From the NCBI RefSeq assembly GCF_012910955.1, contig NZ_WTVQ01000014.1, positions 1 to 64,000 on the forward strand: 64,000 bases of DNA, in the 5' to 3' direction. Made by a program: the position numbers and the translations under genes. The stretch's first letter is position 1; every line of letters begins with the position of its first letter. A model generated the notes under the pieces. That model was given only the letters and a program-made list of their open reading frames with translations, did not search any database and was not told where the DNA came from. Below are positions 19,436 to 29,552 of the stretch, piece by piece. The stretch is from Aromatoleum diolicum. GTDB taxonomy: Bacteria > Pseudomonadota > Gammaproteobacteria > Burkholderiales > Rhodocyclaceae.

Positions 19436-20638
19436 TTAGCGATACGATAGTCCCATCGATTCGCGCACGTCACGCATGGTTTCCTCCGCAAGCGCGTGCG
19501 CCCGTTCACAACCTTCCGCAACGATGCGACGCATCAGTGCCGGGTCTTCGATGTACGGTTGTGCACGTTCGCGCATCGCGACTTGCTCTTTGAGCACGCC
19601 GTCAATTACGGGCTGCTTGCATTCGATACACCCGATACCCGCGCTGCGACAGCCCTGCTGAACCCACTTGCGCGTGTCGTCATCGGAATAGATGACGTGA
19701 AACTGCCATACTGGGCACTTTTCAGGATCGCCCGGATCGGTGCGGCGCACGCGTGCCGGATCGGTCTGCATCGTGCGGATCTTTTTCGTGACAGCATCCG
19801 GCTCCTCGCGCAGGAATATCGTGTTGCCATAGCTCTTGGACATTTTCTGTCCATCCAGGCCCGGCATGCGGGCAGCTTCGGTCAGCAGCGCACCGGGTTC
19901 GACGAGGATCATCTTGCCGCTGCCTTCGAGATAACCATGCAGGCGCTCGAGATCGACATGGCCCACGCTTCCGGGCTCGCGCAATATCGCTCTCGCCTGC
20001 TCGAGCGCATCGCCGTCGCCTTCCTGTTGAAAACGCTTGCGCAATTCCTCGAACAGCTTGCCCGTCTTGCCACCAAGTTTTTTGACGGCCTCCCTGGCCT
20101 TGTCCTCAAAACCGGGCTCACGGCCGAACAAGTGATTGAAGCGCCGAGCGATTTCTCGCGTGAACTCGACGTGCGGCACCTGATCCTCGCCTACGGGAAC
20201 CTTGTCGGCCCGGTAGAGCAGGATGTCGGCCGACATCAGCAAAGGGTAGCCGAGGAAGCCATAGGTCGACAGATCCTTGCTGGCAAGCTTTTCCTGCTGG
20301 TCTTTGTACGTCGGCACCCGTTCAAGCCAGCCGACGGGGGAGATCATCGACAGCAGCAGATGCAGTTCCGCGTGCTGGGGTACTTTCGACTGAATGAAGA
20401 TCGTCGCCTTCGACGGATCGACGCCCGCTGCGAGCCAGTCGATCAACATCTCCCAGACGCTGTCGGCGATCACCTGTGGACTGTCATAGGCGGTGGTCAG
20501 CGCATGCCAGTCGGCGACGAAAAACAGGCAGGGGTAGCTTTCCTGAAGCTTGACCCAGTTCTTGAGTACGCCGTGATAATGGCCGAGATGGAGTCGCCCG
20601 GTCGGGCGCATGCCAGAGAGAACGCGTTCTGCGTACAT
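19436..20638 (-). CDS. trpS: Tryptophanyl-tRNA synthetase
   Basis: A 400-residue class I synthetase that charges tRNA-Trp. The HIGH-type motif is in GRLHLGHYHG and the KMSKS loop is intact (GQKMSKSYGN). It is longer than E. coli TrpS (334) because of an insertion of about 60 residues before KMSKS (around LEQARAILREPGSVGHVDLE), a form seen in betaproteobacteria. ATG 20638 (MYAERVLSG) is preferred over the longer open frame to 20701, which overlaps the M50 protease end. It lies 8 bp after that gene. Confidence 0.95.
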   Translation of the reverse strand: MYAERVLSGMRPTGRLHLGHYHGVLKNWVKLQESYPCLFFVADWHALTTAYDSPQVIADSVWEMLIDWLAAGVDPSKATIFIQSKVPQHAELHLLLSMISPVGWLERVPTYKDQQEKLASKDLSTYGFLGYPLLMSADILLYRADKVPVGEDQVPHVEFTREIARRFNHLFGREPGFEDKAREAVKKLGGKTGKLFEELRKRFQQEGDGDALEQARAILREPGSVGHVDLERLHGYLEGSGKMILVEPGALLTEAARMPGLDGQKMSKSYGNTIFLREEPDAVTKKIRTMQTDPARVRRTDPGDPEKCPVWQFHVIYSDDDTRKWVQQGCRSAGIGCIECKQPVIDGVLKEQVAMRERAQPYIEDPALMRRIVAEGCERAHALAEETMRDVRESMGLSYR

Positions 20639-20646
20639 GATGATGT

Positions 20647-21306
20647 CTAAAACCCGAAAAGCGTCGCGAGAAAAATACGAAAAAGAGCCATCAGCGGCCA
20701 AAGAACTTGCCCGAGGATACCGGTAAATAGCAGTAACAGCAGGATCGGAAAGCCATAGGGCTCGATTCGCGAGAACTGCCAGGCGAGACGATGCGGCAAC
20801 AGGCTCACTGCAATGCGCCCCCCATCAAGTGGCGGGATCGGCAGGAGATTGAGCACCATCAGCACCGTGTTGATCTGCATGCCAGCCTTGCCCATTTCGA
20901 GCATTGGCATCGCGTAATCGCTTTGTGGATTGGAGAGCGCAATCTTCGCCAGCAGGGCCCAGCCGAGCGCCATCAAAAAATTCACGAACGGACCGGCTGC
21001 CGCGACCCACAGCATGTCGGACTTGGGTTTGCGAAGGCGGCTGAAATTTACCGGCACCGGCTTGGCCCAGCCAAACAACATGCCGCCGCCACCGAACAGG
21101 GAACTGAGCGCGAGAATTGCGCCCGGCACCAGCAATGTACCGACGGGATCGATGTGTTTGAACGGATTGAGCGTAATGCGCCCTTCCTGATCCGCAGTCG
21201 GGTCGCCAAAATAGCGGGCCACGTAGCCATGCGCTGCCTCATGCAGCGTGATGGCGAGCAACACGGGCAATGCCCAGATGGCAAGGGTGGGGATCAACGA
21301 ATCCAT
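20647..21306 (-). CDS. Site-2 protease family (M50) membrane metalloprotease
   Basis: A 219-residue polytopic inner-membrane protein. The zinc-binding HEAAH motif is at residues 22-26 in the first hydrophobic region, and a second motif, NLLPIPPLDGGR, supplies the aspartate ligand near residue 155. Such short M50 proteases without PDZ domains are widespread; their substrates are mostly unknown. Its place between yciO and trpS is a conserved betaproteobacterial arrangement and does not reveal a substrate. Confidence 0.88.
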   Translation of the reverse strand: MDSLIPTLAIWALPVLLAITLHEAAHGYVARYFGDPTADQEGRITLNPFKHIDPVGTLLVPGAILALSSLFGGGGMLFGWAKPVPVNFSRLRKPKSDMLWVAAAGPFVNFLMALGWALLAKIALSNPQSDYAMPMLEMGKAGMQINTVLMVLNLLPIPPLDGGRIAVSLLPHRLAWQFSRIEPYGFPILLLLLFTGILGQVLWPLMALFRIFLATLFGF

Positions 21307-21403
21307 GACGTCACGGCGTAAAACGCGTCATTCTAGCAGAGCAAGGGGGTGCCTCACGCGTCGCGCAGGGCGCAGGAGCAGAACCCTACGGCACTGCCGC
21401 CGA

Positions 21404-22036
21404 TCAGTCTATTTCAAGCCCGAACGGAGCGAGGTCGCCGCGCCCCGCGCGCACCAGAAGCGGCGCACCCGAGGTCAGGTCGATCACCGTGGTGGCTTCT
21501 GGGCCACAGAAACCCGCTTCGATCACGAGGTCCACCTGTTTTTCGAGCCGATCGCGTATTTCTTCCGGGTCGGTCAGCGGCAAGTCCTCGTCCGGCAGCA
21601 GCAAGGTCGAAGTGAGGATGGGCTCGTTCAATTCCTGCAACAAGGCGGCAACCACCGGGTGATCAGGGACACGCAGACCGATGGTCTTGCGCTTGGGATG
21701 CAGCATGCGCCGCGGCAACTCCTTGGTTCCTTCAAGGATGAAGGTATAGGGGCCGGGTGTTGTCGCCTTGAGCAAGCGATACTGCGCATTATCAACGCGC
21801 GCGTAGGTCGCGATCTCCGACAGATCACGGCACATTAGCGTGAAATGGTGGCGTTCATCGACGTCGCGAAGGTGCCGAATGCGTTGCAGCAGATCGGCAT
21901 CGCCGGTGACGCCCCCCAGTGCATAAGCGGAATCGGTGGGGAACGCCACCAAACCGCCTGCGCGCATGATCTCGGCAGCCTGACGGATCAGGCGAGGTTG
22001 CGGATGTTCGGGGTGCAGCGAAAAATACTGTGCCAT
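21404..22036 (-). CDS. yciO: YrdC/Sua5-domain protein (YciO type)
   Basis: A 210-residue YrdC-fold protein, related to the enzyme that makes threonylcarbamoyl-AMP for the t6A37 tRNA modification. The N-terminal segment GGLVAFPTDSAYALG and LRDVDERHHFTLMCRDLS fit this fold. The KRKTIGLRVPDHP segment and length match the YciO branch, whose role is less certain than that of TsaC. It follows rnm by 42 bp and is part of the rnm-yciO-M50-trpS operon. Confidence 0.88.
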   Translation of the reverse strand: MAQYFSLHPEHPQPRLIRQAAEIMRAGGLVAFPTDSAYALGGVTGDADLLQRIRHLRDVDERHHFTLMCRDLSEIATYARVDNAQYRLLKATTPGPYTFILEGTKELPRRMLHPKRKTIGLRVPDHPVVAALLQELNEPILTSTLLLPDEDLPLTDPEEIRDRLEKQVDLVIEAGFCGPEATTVIDLTSGAPLLVRAGRGDLAPFGLEID

Positions 22037-22078
22037 GAAAGATCTTCTTGTTTTGTTCTGCTTGCACGTGGGCGCGCG

Positions 22079-22915
22079 CTAAATGAGTTTTGACCAAACG
22101 GGCGTCAGGTCAGGTGGCAGCGGGTCACAGCGCCCCAGGTCCACCGGGCTTTCTTTCTCGCCATGGAAATCCGACGCCCGCGATGCAAGCAGCCCGCGGC
22201 GACGAGCGATGCTCGCAAACTTGAGCACTTCCGCCTCGGTATGCGCACCGGATACTACTTCAACCGCCTCGCCACCGCAGGCAACGAAGCGATCGAAAAG
22301 CGTGTCCATGTCATGATCGGACAGGCGGTAGCGCGCCGGATGTGCAATTACCGCAAGGCCGCCCGCGGTGCGAATCCAGCCAACGGCATCCTCCAGCATC
22401 GCCCATGTGTGCGCAACATAGCCTGGCTTGCCGCGCGCGAGGTAGTAACGGAACACGGTATTCACGTCCGGCATCAACCCGCTGGCGACAAGGTGGCGCG
22501 CGAAATGCGCGCGACCAACGAGGGCCGGGTTGCGGGCGAAGCGGCGGGCACCTTCCAGCACACCGTGAATACCGATCGCGTCCAGCGCCTCGCTCATCCG
22601 CACCGCGCGCTGATCGCGCCCACTGCGCACCTGCCGCAATCCGTCAAGGAGCTGTGGATTGTAGTGATCGATACCCAAGCCAACGATGTGGATCGTTTCC
22701 TCCAGGAAAGTTACCGAGATCTCGACCCCCGGAACCAGCATTATGCCGAGTTCGTGCGCCGTGGCCTTTGCTTCATCGAGCCCCCCCACTTCGTCATGAT
22801 CCGTCAATGCAAGCAGACTGACCCCATTTGCCGCTGCGCGTCGCACCACTTCCGTGGGAGTAAGCCAGCCGTCGGAGACGGTCGAATGGCAATGAAGGTC
22901 GGCATTAAGAATCAT
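22079..22915 (-). CDS. rnm: PHP-domain phosphoesterase, RNase AM type
   Basis: A 278-residue PHP-family metalloenzyme. Metal ligands are visible in LHCHSTVSDG (H-x-H near residue 8), LTDHDEVGG, VPGVEIS, VIAHPAR and ASDFHGEKES. The E. coli homologue (YciV, renamed Rnm) hydrolyses 3',5'-nucleoside bisphosphates and trims 5' ends of rRNA. First gene of the leftward operon; its 5' region is shared with the glycine riboswitch promoter on the other strand. Confidence 0.9.
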   Translation of the reverse strand: MILNADLHCHSTVSDGWLTPTEVVRRAAANGVSLLALTDHDEVGGLDEAKATAHELGIMLVPGVEISVTFLEETIHIVGLGIDHYNPQLLDGLRQVRSGRDQRAVRMSEALDAIGIHGVLEGARRFARNPALVGRAHFARHLVASGLMPDVNTVFRYYLARGKPGYVAHTWAMLEDAVGWIRTAGGLAVIAHPARYRLSDHDMDTLFDRFVACGGEAVEVVSGAHTEAEVLKFASIARRRGLLASRASDFHGEKESPVDLGRCDPLPPDLTPVWSKLI

Positions 22916-22999
22916 GGGATGGGTACGTCACTTGCCGTCAGCGCTGTCATAAGGGTCGATTAATGTGCTTTTATAATAGCAAACTGGCGCCTCTACCCG

Positions 23000-23029
23000 T
23001 TGCCAGTCCCCGTGCCAGGATGCTATCGT
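23000..23029 (+). promoter_or_regulatory. Candidate promoter of the gcv operon
   Basis: TTGCCA (23000-23005), an 18-bp spacer and TATCGT (23024-23029) would start transcription at the beginning of the riboswitch. A perfect TATAAT at 22972-22977 is an alternative -10 box but lacks a good -35 partner. Confidence 0.4.
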
Positions 23030-23033
23030 CCGC

Positions 23034-23226
23034 GAGTCGCGCGGGAGAGAACTCTCCCAGAGAGTCGCCGAAGGCGTAACCCCCCGGAATCGCTCAGGCA
23101 AAAGGACCGCCGACAGAACGCAATTCTGGAGAGCGATGCGGGCCGACGCAGACGACTGCGGTAGCCGGCGCATCCACCGAAGGGGCACCCGGCCAAACGC
23201 CGGAATCTCTCAGGTACAAAGGACAG
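23034..23226 (+). ncRNA. Tandem glycine riboswitch (two aptamers)
   Basis: Two successive copies of the glycine aptamer precede gcvT. The first contains GCGGGAGAGA, GCCGAAGGCG and CAGGCAAAAGGACCGC (to about 23112); the second contains CTGGAGAGCG, ACCGAAGGGGC and TCTCAGGTACAAAGGACAG (about 23126-23226). Conserved GAAGG and AAAGGAC blocks appear in both. Glycine binding turns on the glycine cleavage operon. About 85 bases separate the second aptamer from the gcvT GTG. Confidence 0.93.
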
Positions 23227-23310
23227 ATGGGGCGACGCTCGACGAAACGGGCCTCGCCCCATTTCGCTTTTGAAACCTCGACAATCGATTCCGAACTCCA
23301 GGAGCCACTT

Positions 23311-24393
23311 GTGCCCAAACAAACCCCGCTTCATGCAAACCATGTCGCTGCTGCCGCCCGGATGGTCGACTTTGCCGGCTGGGACATGCCGGTGAATTAC
23401 GGCTCACAGATCGAAGAGCACCACGCTGTGCGACGCGATGCGGGGATGTTTGACGTGTCCCACATGCTCGCGCTAGACCTCGACGGGCCGGATGCGACGT
23501 CCTGGTTGCGCGGTCTGCTTGCGAATGACGTCGCAAAGTTGAAGCAAGCCGGCAAGGCGCTTTATAGCTGCATGCTGAACCCGGACGGCGGCGTGATAGA
23601 CGATCTGATTGTCTATTTCTTTACGCCGAATTCCTATCGCATCGTCGTCAACGCCGGCACCGCCGACAAGGACGTCGCCTGGATGCGCCAGCGCATTGCG
23701 GCAACCGGTGCGAACGTGACGCTGAATAGCCGTCGGGATCTCGCCATGATCGCGGTGCAGGGACCCAACGCGCGAGCAAAGACCTGGCAAGCCCTGCCCG
23801 GCTCGCGCGCGGCGAGCGAGGCGCTCACGGTTTTTTCCGCTGCGAACGCTGGTGATCTGATGATTGCCCGCACCGGCTACACCGGGGAGGACGGCTTTGA
23901 ACTCACCCTGCCGGCTGAGCGTGCCGAAGCTGTCTGGAATGCGCTCGCGACCGCTGGCGTAAAGCCCTGCGGACTGGGAGCACGCGACACCTTGCGCCTG
24001 GAGGCCGGTATGAATCTCTATGGTCAGGACATGGACGACAGCATTTCACCGCTTGATGCGGGGCTCGCCTGGACAGTGGACCTGAAGGACGAGACGCGCG
24101 ATTTCGTCGGCAAATCGGCCCTTTTGGCGAATCCCGCGGCCCGCAAGGTGCTGGGTCTGATCCTTGAGGACAAGGGCGTGTTGCGCTCCCACATGGCGGT
24201 CTTTACCGCCAACGGCGAAGGCGAAACCACCAGCGGCAGCTTCTCGCCCTCACTGGAAAAATCAATTGCCTTTGCCCGCCTGCCGCTCGACGTCGAAGCG
24301 GGCGAACAGGTCGAGGTGGACATTCGTGGCCGCCGTCTCAGAGCACGCACGGTTAAGTTGCCCTTCGTGCGCAACGGCAAGGCGCTCGTCTGA
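23311..24393 (+). CDS. gcvT: Glycine cleavage system T protein (aminomethyltransferase)
   Basis: A 360-residue protein that transfers the methylene group from aminomethyl-lipoyl-GcvH to tetrahydrofolate and releases ammonia. Family segments include [21 protein letters not shown] near the N-terminus, DVSHM, and [13 protein letters not shown] and [13 protein letters not shown] further on. The likely start is GTG 23311 with AGGAG upstream ([11 protein letters not shown] matches the family N-terminus); an in-frame ATG at 23227 would start inside the riboswitch tail. First gene of gcvT-gcvH-gcvP under riboswitch control. Confidence 0.95.
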   Translation: MPKQTPLHANHVAAAARMVDFAGWDMPVNYGSQIEEHHAVRRDAGMFDVSHMLALDLDGPDATSWLRGLLANDVAKLKQAGKALYSCMLNPDGGVIDDLIVYFFTPNSYRIVVNAGTADKDVAWMRQRIAATGANVTLNSRRDLAMIAVQGPNARAKTWQALPGSRAASEALTVFSAANAGDLMIARTGYTGEDGFELTLPAERAEAVWNALATAGVKPCGLGARDTLRLEAGMNLYGQDMDDSISPLDAGLAWTVDLKDETRDFVGKSALLANPAARKVLGLILEDKGVLRSHMAVFTANGEGETTSGSFSPSLEKSIAFARLPLDVEAGEQVEVDIRGRRLRARTVKLPFVRNGKALV

Positions 24394-24489
24394 TCGCGGA
24401 CTGCGACACGCAGCAAGTCGAGTCACAAACATAACCCGATACCGGGCGCCAGGCCCGGCCCTTGAACACACCATACTCTGGAGCCTCAC

Positions 24490-24873
24490 ATGAGCAATAT
24501 TCCCGCCGACCTGAAATACACCAAGTCCCACGAGTGGATCCGCGTCGAAGCCGACGGCACTCTGACCATCGGCGTTACCGATCACGCGCAGGAGGCGCTC
24601 GGTGATGTGGTCTACCTGGAACTGCCTGACGCTGGCCGCAAAATCGCTGCGAATGAAGCCTGCGCGGTGATTGAATCGGTCAAGGCGGCATCCGACATCT
24701 ACGCGCCGGTCGCCGGCGAGGTCGTCGAATCGAATCAGGCCGCGGTCGATGCACCAGAATCCGTGAATGCTGACGCTTATGCCGCCTGGCTGTTTAAGAT
24801 CAAGCCTGACAACGCCAGCGACCTAGCTGGCCTGCTCGACGCCGCCGGCTACGAAGCCGTGGCCAACGCCTGA
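24490..24873 (+). CDS. gcvH: Glycine cleavage system H protein
   Basis: A 127-residue lipoyl carrier that shuttles the aminomethyl group between GcvP, GcvT and the lipoamide dehydrogenase. The lipoylated lysine is K65 in [13 protein letters not shown]. The N-terminus ([11 protein letters not shown]) and length are typical. It lies 96 bp after gcvT and 68 bp before gcvP. Confidence 0.97.
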   Translation: MSNIPADLKYTKSHEWIRVEADGTLTIGVTDHAQEALGDVVYLELPDAGRKIAANEACAVIESVKAASDIYAPVAGEVVESNQAAVDAPESVNADAYAAWLFKIKPDNASDLAGLLDAAGYEAVANA

Positions 24874-24941
24874 CCTCCCCAAGTTCTCACTTCCCGGATC
24901 TGCCGCGCGGGGTCCGGGACATCCCCGCCGAGCCCCTCGAC

Positions 24942-27851
24942 ATGTCGAACACCCTCCTCCCTCTTGTCCTCAACGCCCCGCTCTCGCAACTTGAGCAGCG
25001 CGACGCCTTCATTGGCCGCCATATCGGCCCCAATGCGGGTGAAATCGCGACGATGCTCGCTGCCGTGGGCGCACCAAGCCTGGACGCGCTGATCGATCAG
25101 ACCGTTCCACCGGCCATTCGCCTTGCGGCCCCCCTGCCGCTGGCGGGCGCGAAGCCGGAGCACGAAGCGTTGGGGAGCCTGCGCGCCATCGCGGCGAAGA
25201 ACGTCATAAAGAAATCACTGATCGGCATGGGCTACTACGGCACCCATACCCCCGCGGTGATCCTGCGCAACGTGATGGAAAATCCGGGCTGGTACACCGC
25301 GTATACGCCGTATCAGGCGGAAATTGCCCAGGGACGTCTGGAGGCGCTGCTGAATTATCAGCAGATGGTCATCGACCTGACCGGACTCGAACTTGCGAAC
25401 GCGTCGCTGCTAGACGAAGCGACTGCCGCCGCCGAAGCCATGACGATGGCACGTCGCGTGAGCAAGGCGAAGTCGAATGCCTTTTTCGTCGACGAAGCCT
25501 GCTTCCCGCAGACCATCGACGTGGTGAAGACCCGTGCCGGCTTCTTCGGGTTCGAACTGGTTTTCGGCCCGGCGCTCGATGCGGTCAAGCATGAGGTGTT
25601 CGGCGCGCTGCTGCAATACCCGAACGAACGAGGCGAAATCACCGACCTTACCGACACCATTGCGGCCTTGAAGGCGAAAGCTGCGGTGACGGCGGTGGCA
25701 TCCGACCTGATGGCGCTCGTGCTGCTCAAGTCGCCCGGGGCAATGGGTGCCGACATCGCGCTCGGTTCTGCGCAACGTTTTGGCGTGCCGATGGGCTTCG
25801 GCGGCCCCCATGCCGCGTTCTTCGCCACCCGCGAAGCCAACGTCCGGGCGATGCCGGGGCGCATCATCGGCGTATCGAAAGATGCACGCGGCAAGACCGC
25901 GCTGCGCATGACGCTGCAGACTCGTGAACAGCACATCCGCCGCGAGAAGGCCAACTCCAATATTTGTACCTCACAGGTCCTGCTCGCCAACATGGCGGGC
26001 TTTTACGCCGTGTACCACGGCCCGGAAGGCCTGCGCACGATCGCGGCACGCGTTCATCGACTGGCAGCAATCCTCGCCGAAGGCCTGCGTGAGGCCGGTT
26101 TCACGCTGCCCGCGGGCGCCTACTTTGACACGCTGCAGGTCACGACAGGGGCGCGCACCGCCGAACTGTTCTCCGCCTGTGATGCGGCCGGCTTCAACTT
26201 GCGCAAGGTTTCCGATAGCGTGGTCGGCATTTCCGTAGATGAAACCACGACTGTCAACGACATCGCAGCCCTGCTGCGACTGTTCGACGCCAACGACGAG
26301 ATAGCCCCCCTTGATGCAAAGGTCCGTGCCGGTGGCGGGGCCATTCCCGCCGCACTACTGCGCGGCGATGCAATCCTGAAGCATCCGGTGTTCAATACCC
26401 ATCACACCGAACACGAGATGCTGCGCTATCTGAAGAAGCTGCAAAATCGCGACCTCGCACTTGACCATTCGATGATCTCGCTCGGCAGTTGCACGATGAA
26501 GCTCAACGCCACCAGCGAGATGATTCCGGTGACCTGGCCGGAGTTTGCCAACCTGCATCCCTTTGCCCCGCGCGAGCAGGCCGGCGGCTACATCGAGATG
26601 ATCGAGAGCCTTGCTGACTACCTCAAGGCGGTGACCGGCTTCCCGGCGATCTGCATGCAGCCGAATTCCGGTGCGCAGGGTGAATACGCCGGGCTGGTCG
26701 CGATCTCGCGTTACCACGCCAGCCGGGGAGACACGCATCGCAAGGTGTGTCTGATTCCGAAGTCCGCTCATGGCACCAATCCGGCAACCGCACAGATGTG
26801 TGGCATGGAAGTGGTGGTCGTAGCGTGCGACGACAACGGCAACGTGGATCTCGCCGACCTCAAGGCGAAGACCGAGCAGCACGCCGATCGCCTCGCTGCG
26901 CTGATGATTACCTATCCGTCTACGCACGGCGTGTTCGAGGAGTCGATCCGCGAGATCTGCGCCATCGTGCATCAGCAAGGTGGCCAGGTATATATGGACG
27001 GCGCCAACCTTAATGCGCAGGTCGGCCTCACCTCGCCCGCGACCATCGGTGCCGACGTGAGCCACATGAACCTGCACAAAACCTTTTGCATCCCTCATGG
27101 CGGCGGCGGACCGGGCATGGGTCCGATCGGCGTGGCAGCGCACCTTGCGCCGTTCATGGCCGACCACGTCGTCGCGGCGACCGGCAACGCCGACCGTCCG
27201 AACAAGGGCCAGGGTGCTGTCAGTGCTGCACCGTTCGGCTCGGCGAGCATTCTGCCGATTTCCTGGATGTATATCGCAATGATGGGCGGCGAAGGCTTGA
27301 AGCGCGCCACCGAAGTTGCCATTCTCAATGCCAACTACGTCGCCAACCGCCTCGGCGAGCACTATCCCGTGCTCTACACGGGATCCAAGGGCCGCGTTGC
27401 GCATGAGTGCATTCTGGATATCCGCCCGATCAAGGCAAGCACAGGCGTGAGCGAGGTCGATATCGCCAAGCGCCTGATGGATTACGGCTTTCATGCACCG
27501 ACGATGTCCTTCCCGGTGGCGGGCACCATCATGGTCGAGCCGACCGAGTCGGAAGACCTTGGCGAACTGGACCGCTTCATCGACGCGATGATCGCGATCC
27601 GCGGCGAAATCCGCGAGATCGAGAACGCCAAGCTGCCCGCCGAGGACAACCCGCTGAAGAACGCCCCGCACACCCAGGCGGACTTCTTCAGTGCGGAATG
27701 GAAGCGTCCCTATTCCCGCGAACAGGCAGCCTTTCCTTTGCCCTGGGTAGCGGAAAATAAATTCTGGCCAAGCGTCAATCGCATCGACGACGTTTATGGC
27801 GATCGCAATTTGTTCTGCGCCTGCGTACCGATGGAAGATTACGCGAGCTAA
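24942..27851 (+). CDS. gcvP: Glycine dehydrogenase (decarboxylating), P protein
   Basis: A 969-residue pyridoxal-phosphate enzyme, the full-length fused form, that decarboxylates glycine and passes the aminomethyl group to GcvH. The N-terminal half begins with FIGRHIGPN and includes [14 protein letters not shown]; the PLP lysine is in [17 protein letters not shown] near residue 710. [12 protein letters not shown] and [12 protein letters not shown] are further family motifs. A strong terminator follows within 20 bp, so the gcv operon ends here. Confidence 0.97.
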   Translation: MSNTLLPLVLNAPLSQLEQRDAFIGRHIGPNAGEIATMLAAVGAPSLDALIDQTVPPAIRLAAPLPLAGAKPEHEALGSLRAIAAKNVIKKSLIGMGYYGTHTPAVILRNVMENPGWYTAYTPYQAEIAQGRLEALLNYQQMVIDLTGLELANASLLDEATAAAEAMTMARRVSKAKSNAFFVDEACFPQTIDVVKTRAGFFGFELVFGPALDAVKHEVFGALLQYPNERGEITDLTDTIAALKAKAAVTAVASDLMALVLLKSPGAMGADIALGSAQRFGVPMGFGGPHAAFFATREANVRAMPGRIIGVSKDARGKTALRMTLQTREQHIRREKANSNICTSQVLLANMAGFYAVYHGPEGLRTIAARVHRLAAILAEGLREAGFTLPAGAYFDTLQVTTGARTAELFSACDAAGFNLRKVSDSVVGISVDETTTVNDIAALLRLFDANDEIAPLDAKVRAGGGAIPAALLRGDAILKHPVFNTHHTEHEMLRYLKKLQNRDLALDHSMISLGSCTMKLNATSEMIPVTWPEFANLHPFAPREQAGGYIEMIESLADYLKAVTGFPAICMQPNSGAQGEYAGLVAISRYHASRGDTHRKVCLIPKSAHGTNPATAQMCGMEVVVVACDDNGNVDLADLKAKTEQHADRLAALMITYPSTHGVFEESIREICAIVHQQGGQVYMDGANLNAQVGLTSPATIGADVSHMNLHKTFCIPHGGGGPGMGPIGVAAHLAPFMADHVVAATGNADRPNKGQGAVSAAPFGSASILPISWMYIAMMGGEGLKRATEVAILNANYVANRLGEHYPVLYTGSKGRVAHECILDIRPIKASTGVSEVDIAKRLMDYGFHAPTMSFPVAGTIMVEPTESEDLGELDRFIDAMIAIRGEIREIENAKLPAEDNPLKNAPHTQADFFSAEWKRPYSREQAAFPLPWVAENKFWPSVNRIDDVYGDRNLFCACVPMEDYAS

Positions 27852-27871
27852 AATCGCCCCGCTTCGCACCG

Positions 27872-27903
27872 AAGCCACGCCATTCCCGGCGTGGCTTTTT
27901 TTC
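27872..27903 (+). terminator. Terminator of the gcv operon
   Basis: AAGCCACGCC and GGCGTGGCTT form a 10-bp stem with loop ATTCCC, followed by a run of T. It lies between gcvP and the glucan gene starting at 27933. Confidence 0.92.
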
Positions 27904-27932
27904 GACCATCGAACCGACGGCTCCCCTGACAC

Positions 27933-29552
27933 ATGCCAGCTTCCGAAACGCCACGTAACCTTGCAGCCCCTTGGCGTGCCCTGCTGTTCGTGCACCTTGT
28001 CGCCTTGCTCGTGCTTGGGATCGTGCTCGCCCGCCAGATGCAGCCTGTCCCGATGCACGATCTGCACCTCGCCGATGGCGAACGCCTCAAATGTGTGTCC
28101 TACGCGCCGTATAGGCTACCGGGGCAGACGCCGTTTGACGAAAAGCTGATGATTTCGCGCGAACAGATAGCCGCAGACCTCGCCGCGCTGTCGCACATTA
28201 CGGATTGCGTGCGCATCTACTCGGTCGATCAGGGGCTCGAGCTGGTTCCGGAGCTCGCGCGCGCCGCCGGCCTGAAGGTTCTTTTGGGGGCGTGGATCAA
28301 TGCAGACCCGAAACGCAACCTTCAGCAGCTCGAACGCGCTATCCAGCTTGCGAACGACCATGCCGATGTAGTGAGCGTGCTGATTGTCGGAAATGAGGTC
28401 TTGCTACGCCGAGAGCGTACGGAAACCGAATTGCGCGACCTGATCGACTATGCACAGTCCCGCGTCATGGTGCCCGTCACTTATGCCGATGTATGGGAAT
28501 TCTGGCTGCAACATCCCAAGCTCTCCGAAGCGGTGGACTTGGTGACGGTGCACATATTGCCCTTTTGGGAAGACCATCCGGTTGCGATCGATGATGCCGT
28601 GAGCCACGTGGGCAAAGTGTTCGAGGAAGTCAGCCAGCATTTCGACAAACCGTTAATGATTGGCGAGACAGGCTGGCCTAGCGCGGGACGGCAGCGCCAG
28701 GATTCGGAGCCCTCACAAGTCAATCAGGCGCGATACATTCGCGAGTTCGTCCATCTCGCCCATGCGAAGGGCTGGAACTACAACCTCATCGAAGCCATTG
28801 ACCAGCCCTGGAAACGCCGCCTCGAAGGCACCGTCGGGGGTTACTGGGGCATGCTCGATACAAGCCTGTCCCCAAAATTTCCTCTCGCGGGTCCTGTATT
28901 CGAACGGACAAATATTGGCACGCTGCTGACCGCCGCGGGTCTCGGGGCTCTACTGTGCCTGCTGCTGGCAGCAAGTACCGCCCGCAATCCCTTGCGTCTC
29001 GCCGCAAATGTCCTTGTCGGCGCGACCGTAGGCTTGGTTGCGACACTGCAATGGGAACATGCTCATGTCGCGTACCGCGACACCTTCGAATGGATGGCGC
29101 TCGGAGGTTTGGCGGTGCTCGCTGCGCTGGTCCCACTGATCACCGCGCGATGGGCCGCCAAGACGAGCCCACTTCTCCCGGTTGCGCAGGCGTGGGCACA
29201 TCTGCGCACATGGAGCATTGGTAATCTGAACGCCGGAACAGCGCTTGGACTGCTAAGGGGTGTGCTCCTGTTTGCCGCTGCGGTGGCCGCGGTGCTGCTT
29301 TTCGCGGATCCGCGCTATCGCGATTTTCCGACCCTGCTCTATTTCGTGCCGGCACTGATTTTCGGCGTGATTGGCTGGCTATCCACCAGTCGCCATGAAA
29401 CCGAGGAGCGTGTGTGCGCCTGGGTAATCGTCGTGTCGGTCATCGGCCGCTGGCTAACCGAACCTGCCAATCCCCAAGCCATCGGCTGGCTCGTCACCGG
29501 ACTGCTGTTGGCGGCCCCAACCCTGCGAGCCAGCGCGCACGAGGACAACTAA
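27933..29552 (+). CDS. Membrane-anchored GH17-type beta-glucan enzyme
   Basis: A 539-residue protein with one N-terminal membrane segment (about residues 16-34), a periplasmic glycoside hydrolase family 17-like domain (about 45-320), and a C-terminal region with several hydrophobic helices. Both catalytic glutamates of the clan are present: IVGNEVLL (acid/base) and MIGETGWPS (nucleophile). Family 17 enzymes cleave or rearrange beta-1,3-glucans. It precedes an NdvB-like synthase with the same domain, so a role in making or remodelling periplasmic or cyclic beta-glucans is inferred. Its end overlaps a convergent small membrane gene by 99 bp. Confidence 0.82.
   Translation: MPASETPRNLAAPWRALLFVHLVALLVLGIVLARQMQPVPMHDLHLADGERLKCVSYAPYRLPGQTPFDEKLMISREQIAADLAALSHITDCVRIYSVDQGLELVPELARAAGLKVLLGAWINADPKRNLQQLERAIQLANDHADVVSVLIVGNEVLLRRERTETELRDLIDYAQSRVMVPVTYADVWEFWLQHPKLSEAVDLVTVHILPFWEDHPVAIDDAVSHVGKVFEEVSQHFDKPLMIGETGWPSAGRQRQDSEPSQVNQARYIREFVHLAHAKGWNYNLIEAIDQPWKRRLEGTVGGYWGMLDTSLSPKFPLAGPVFERTNIGTLLTAAGLGALLCLLLAASTARNPLRLAANVLVGATVGLVATLQWEHAHVAYRDTFEWMALGGLAVLAALVPLITARWAAKTSPLLPVAQAWAHLRTWSIGNLNAGTALGLLRGVLLFAAAVAAVLLFADPRYRDFPTLLYFVPALIFGVIGWLSTSRHETEERVCAWVIVVSVIGRWLTEPANPQAIGWLVTGLLLAAPTLRASAHEDN

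Noticed and set aside
23227-23310. Upstream ATG start for gcvT at 23227
   Set aside because: It would begin at the very end of the riboswitch and add residues unlike the family; GTG 23311 has a good ribosome binding site and the family N-terminus.
26355-28067. 570-codon open frame antisense to gcvP
   Set aside because: Shadow frame; it crosses the gcv terminator and the start of the glucan gene, and gcvP is full length on the other strand.
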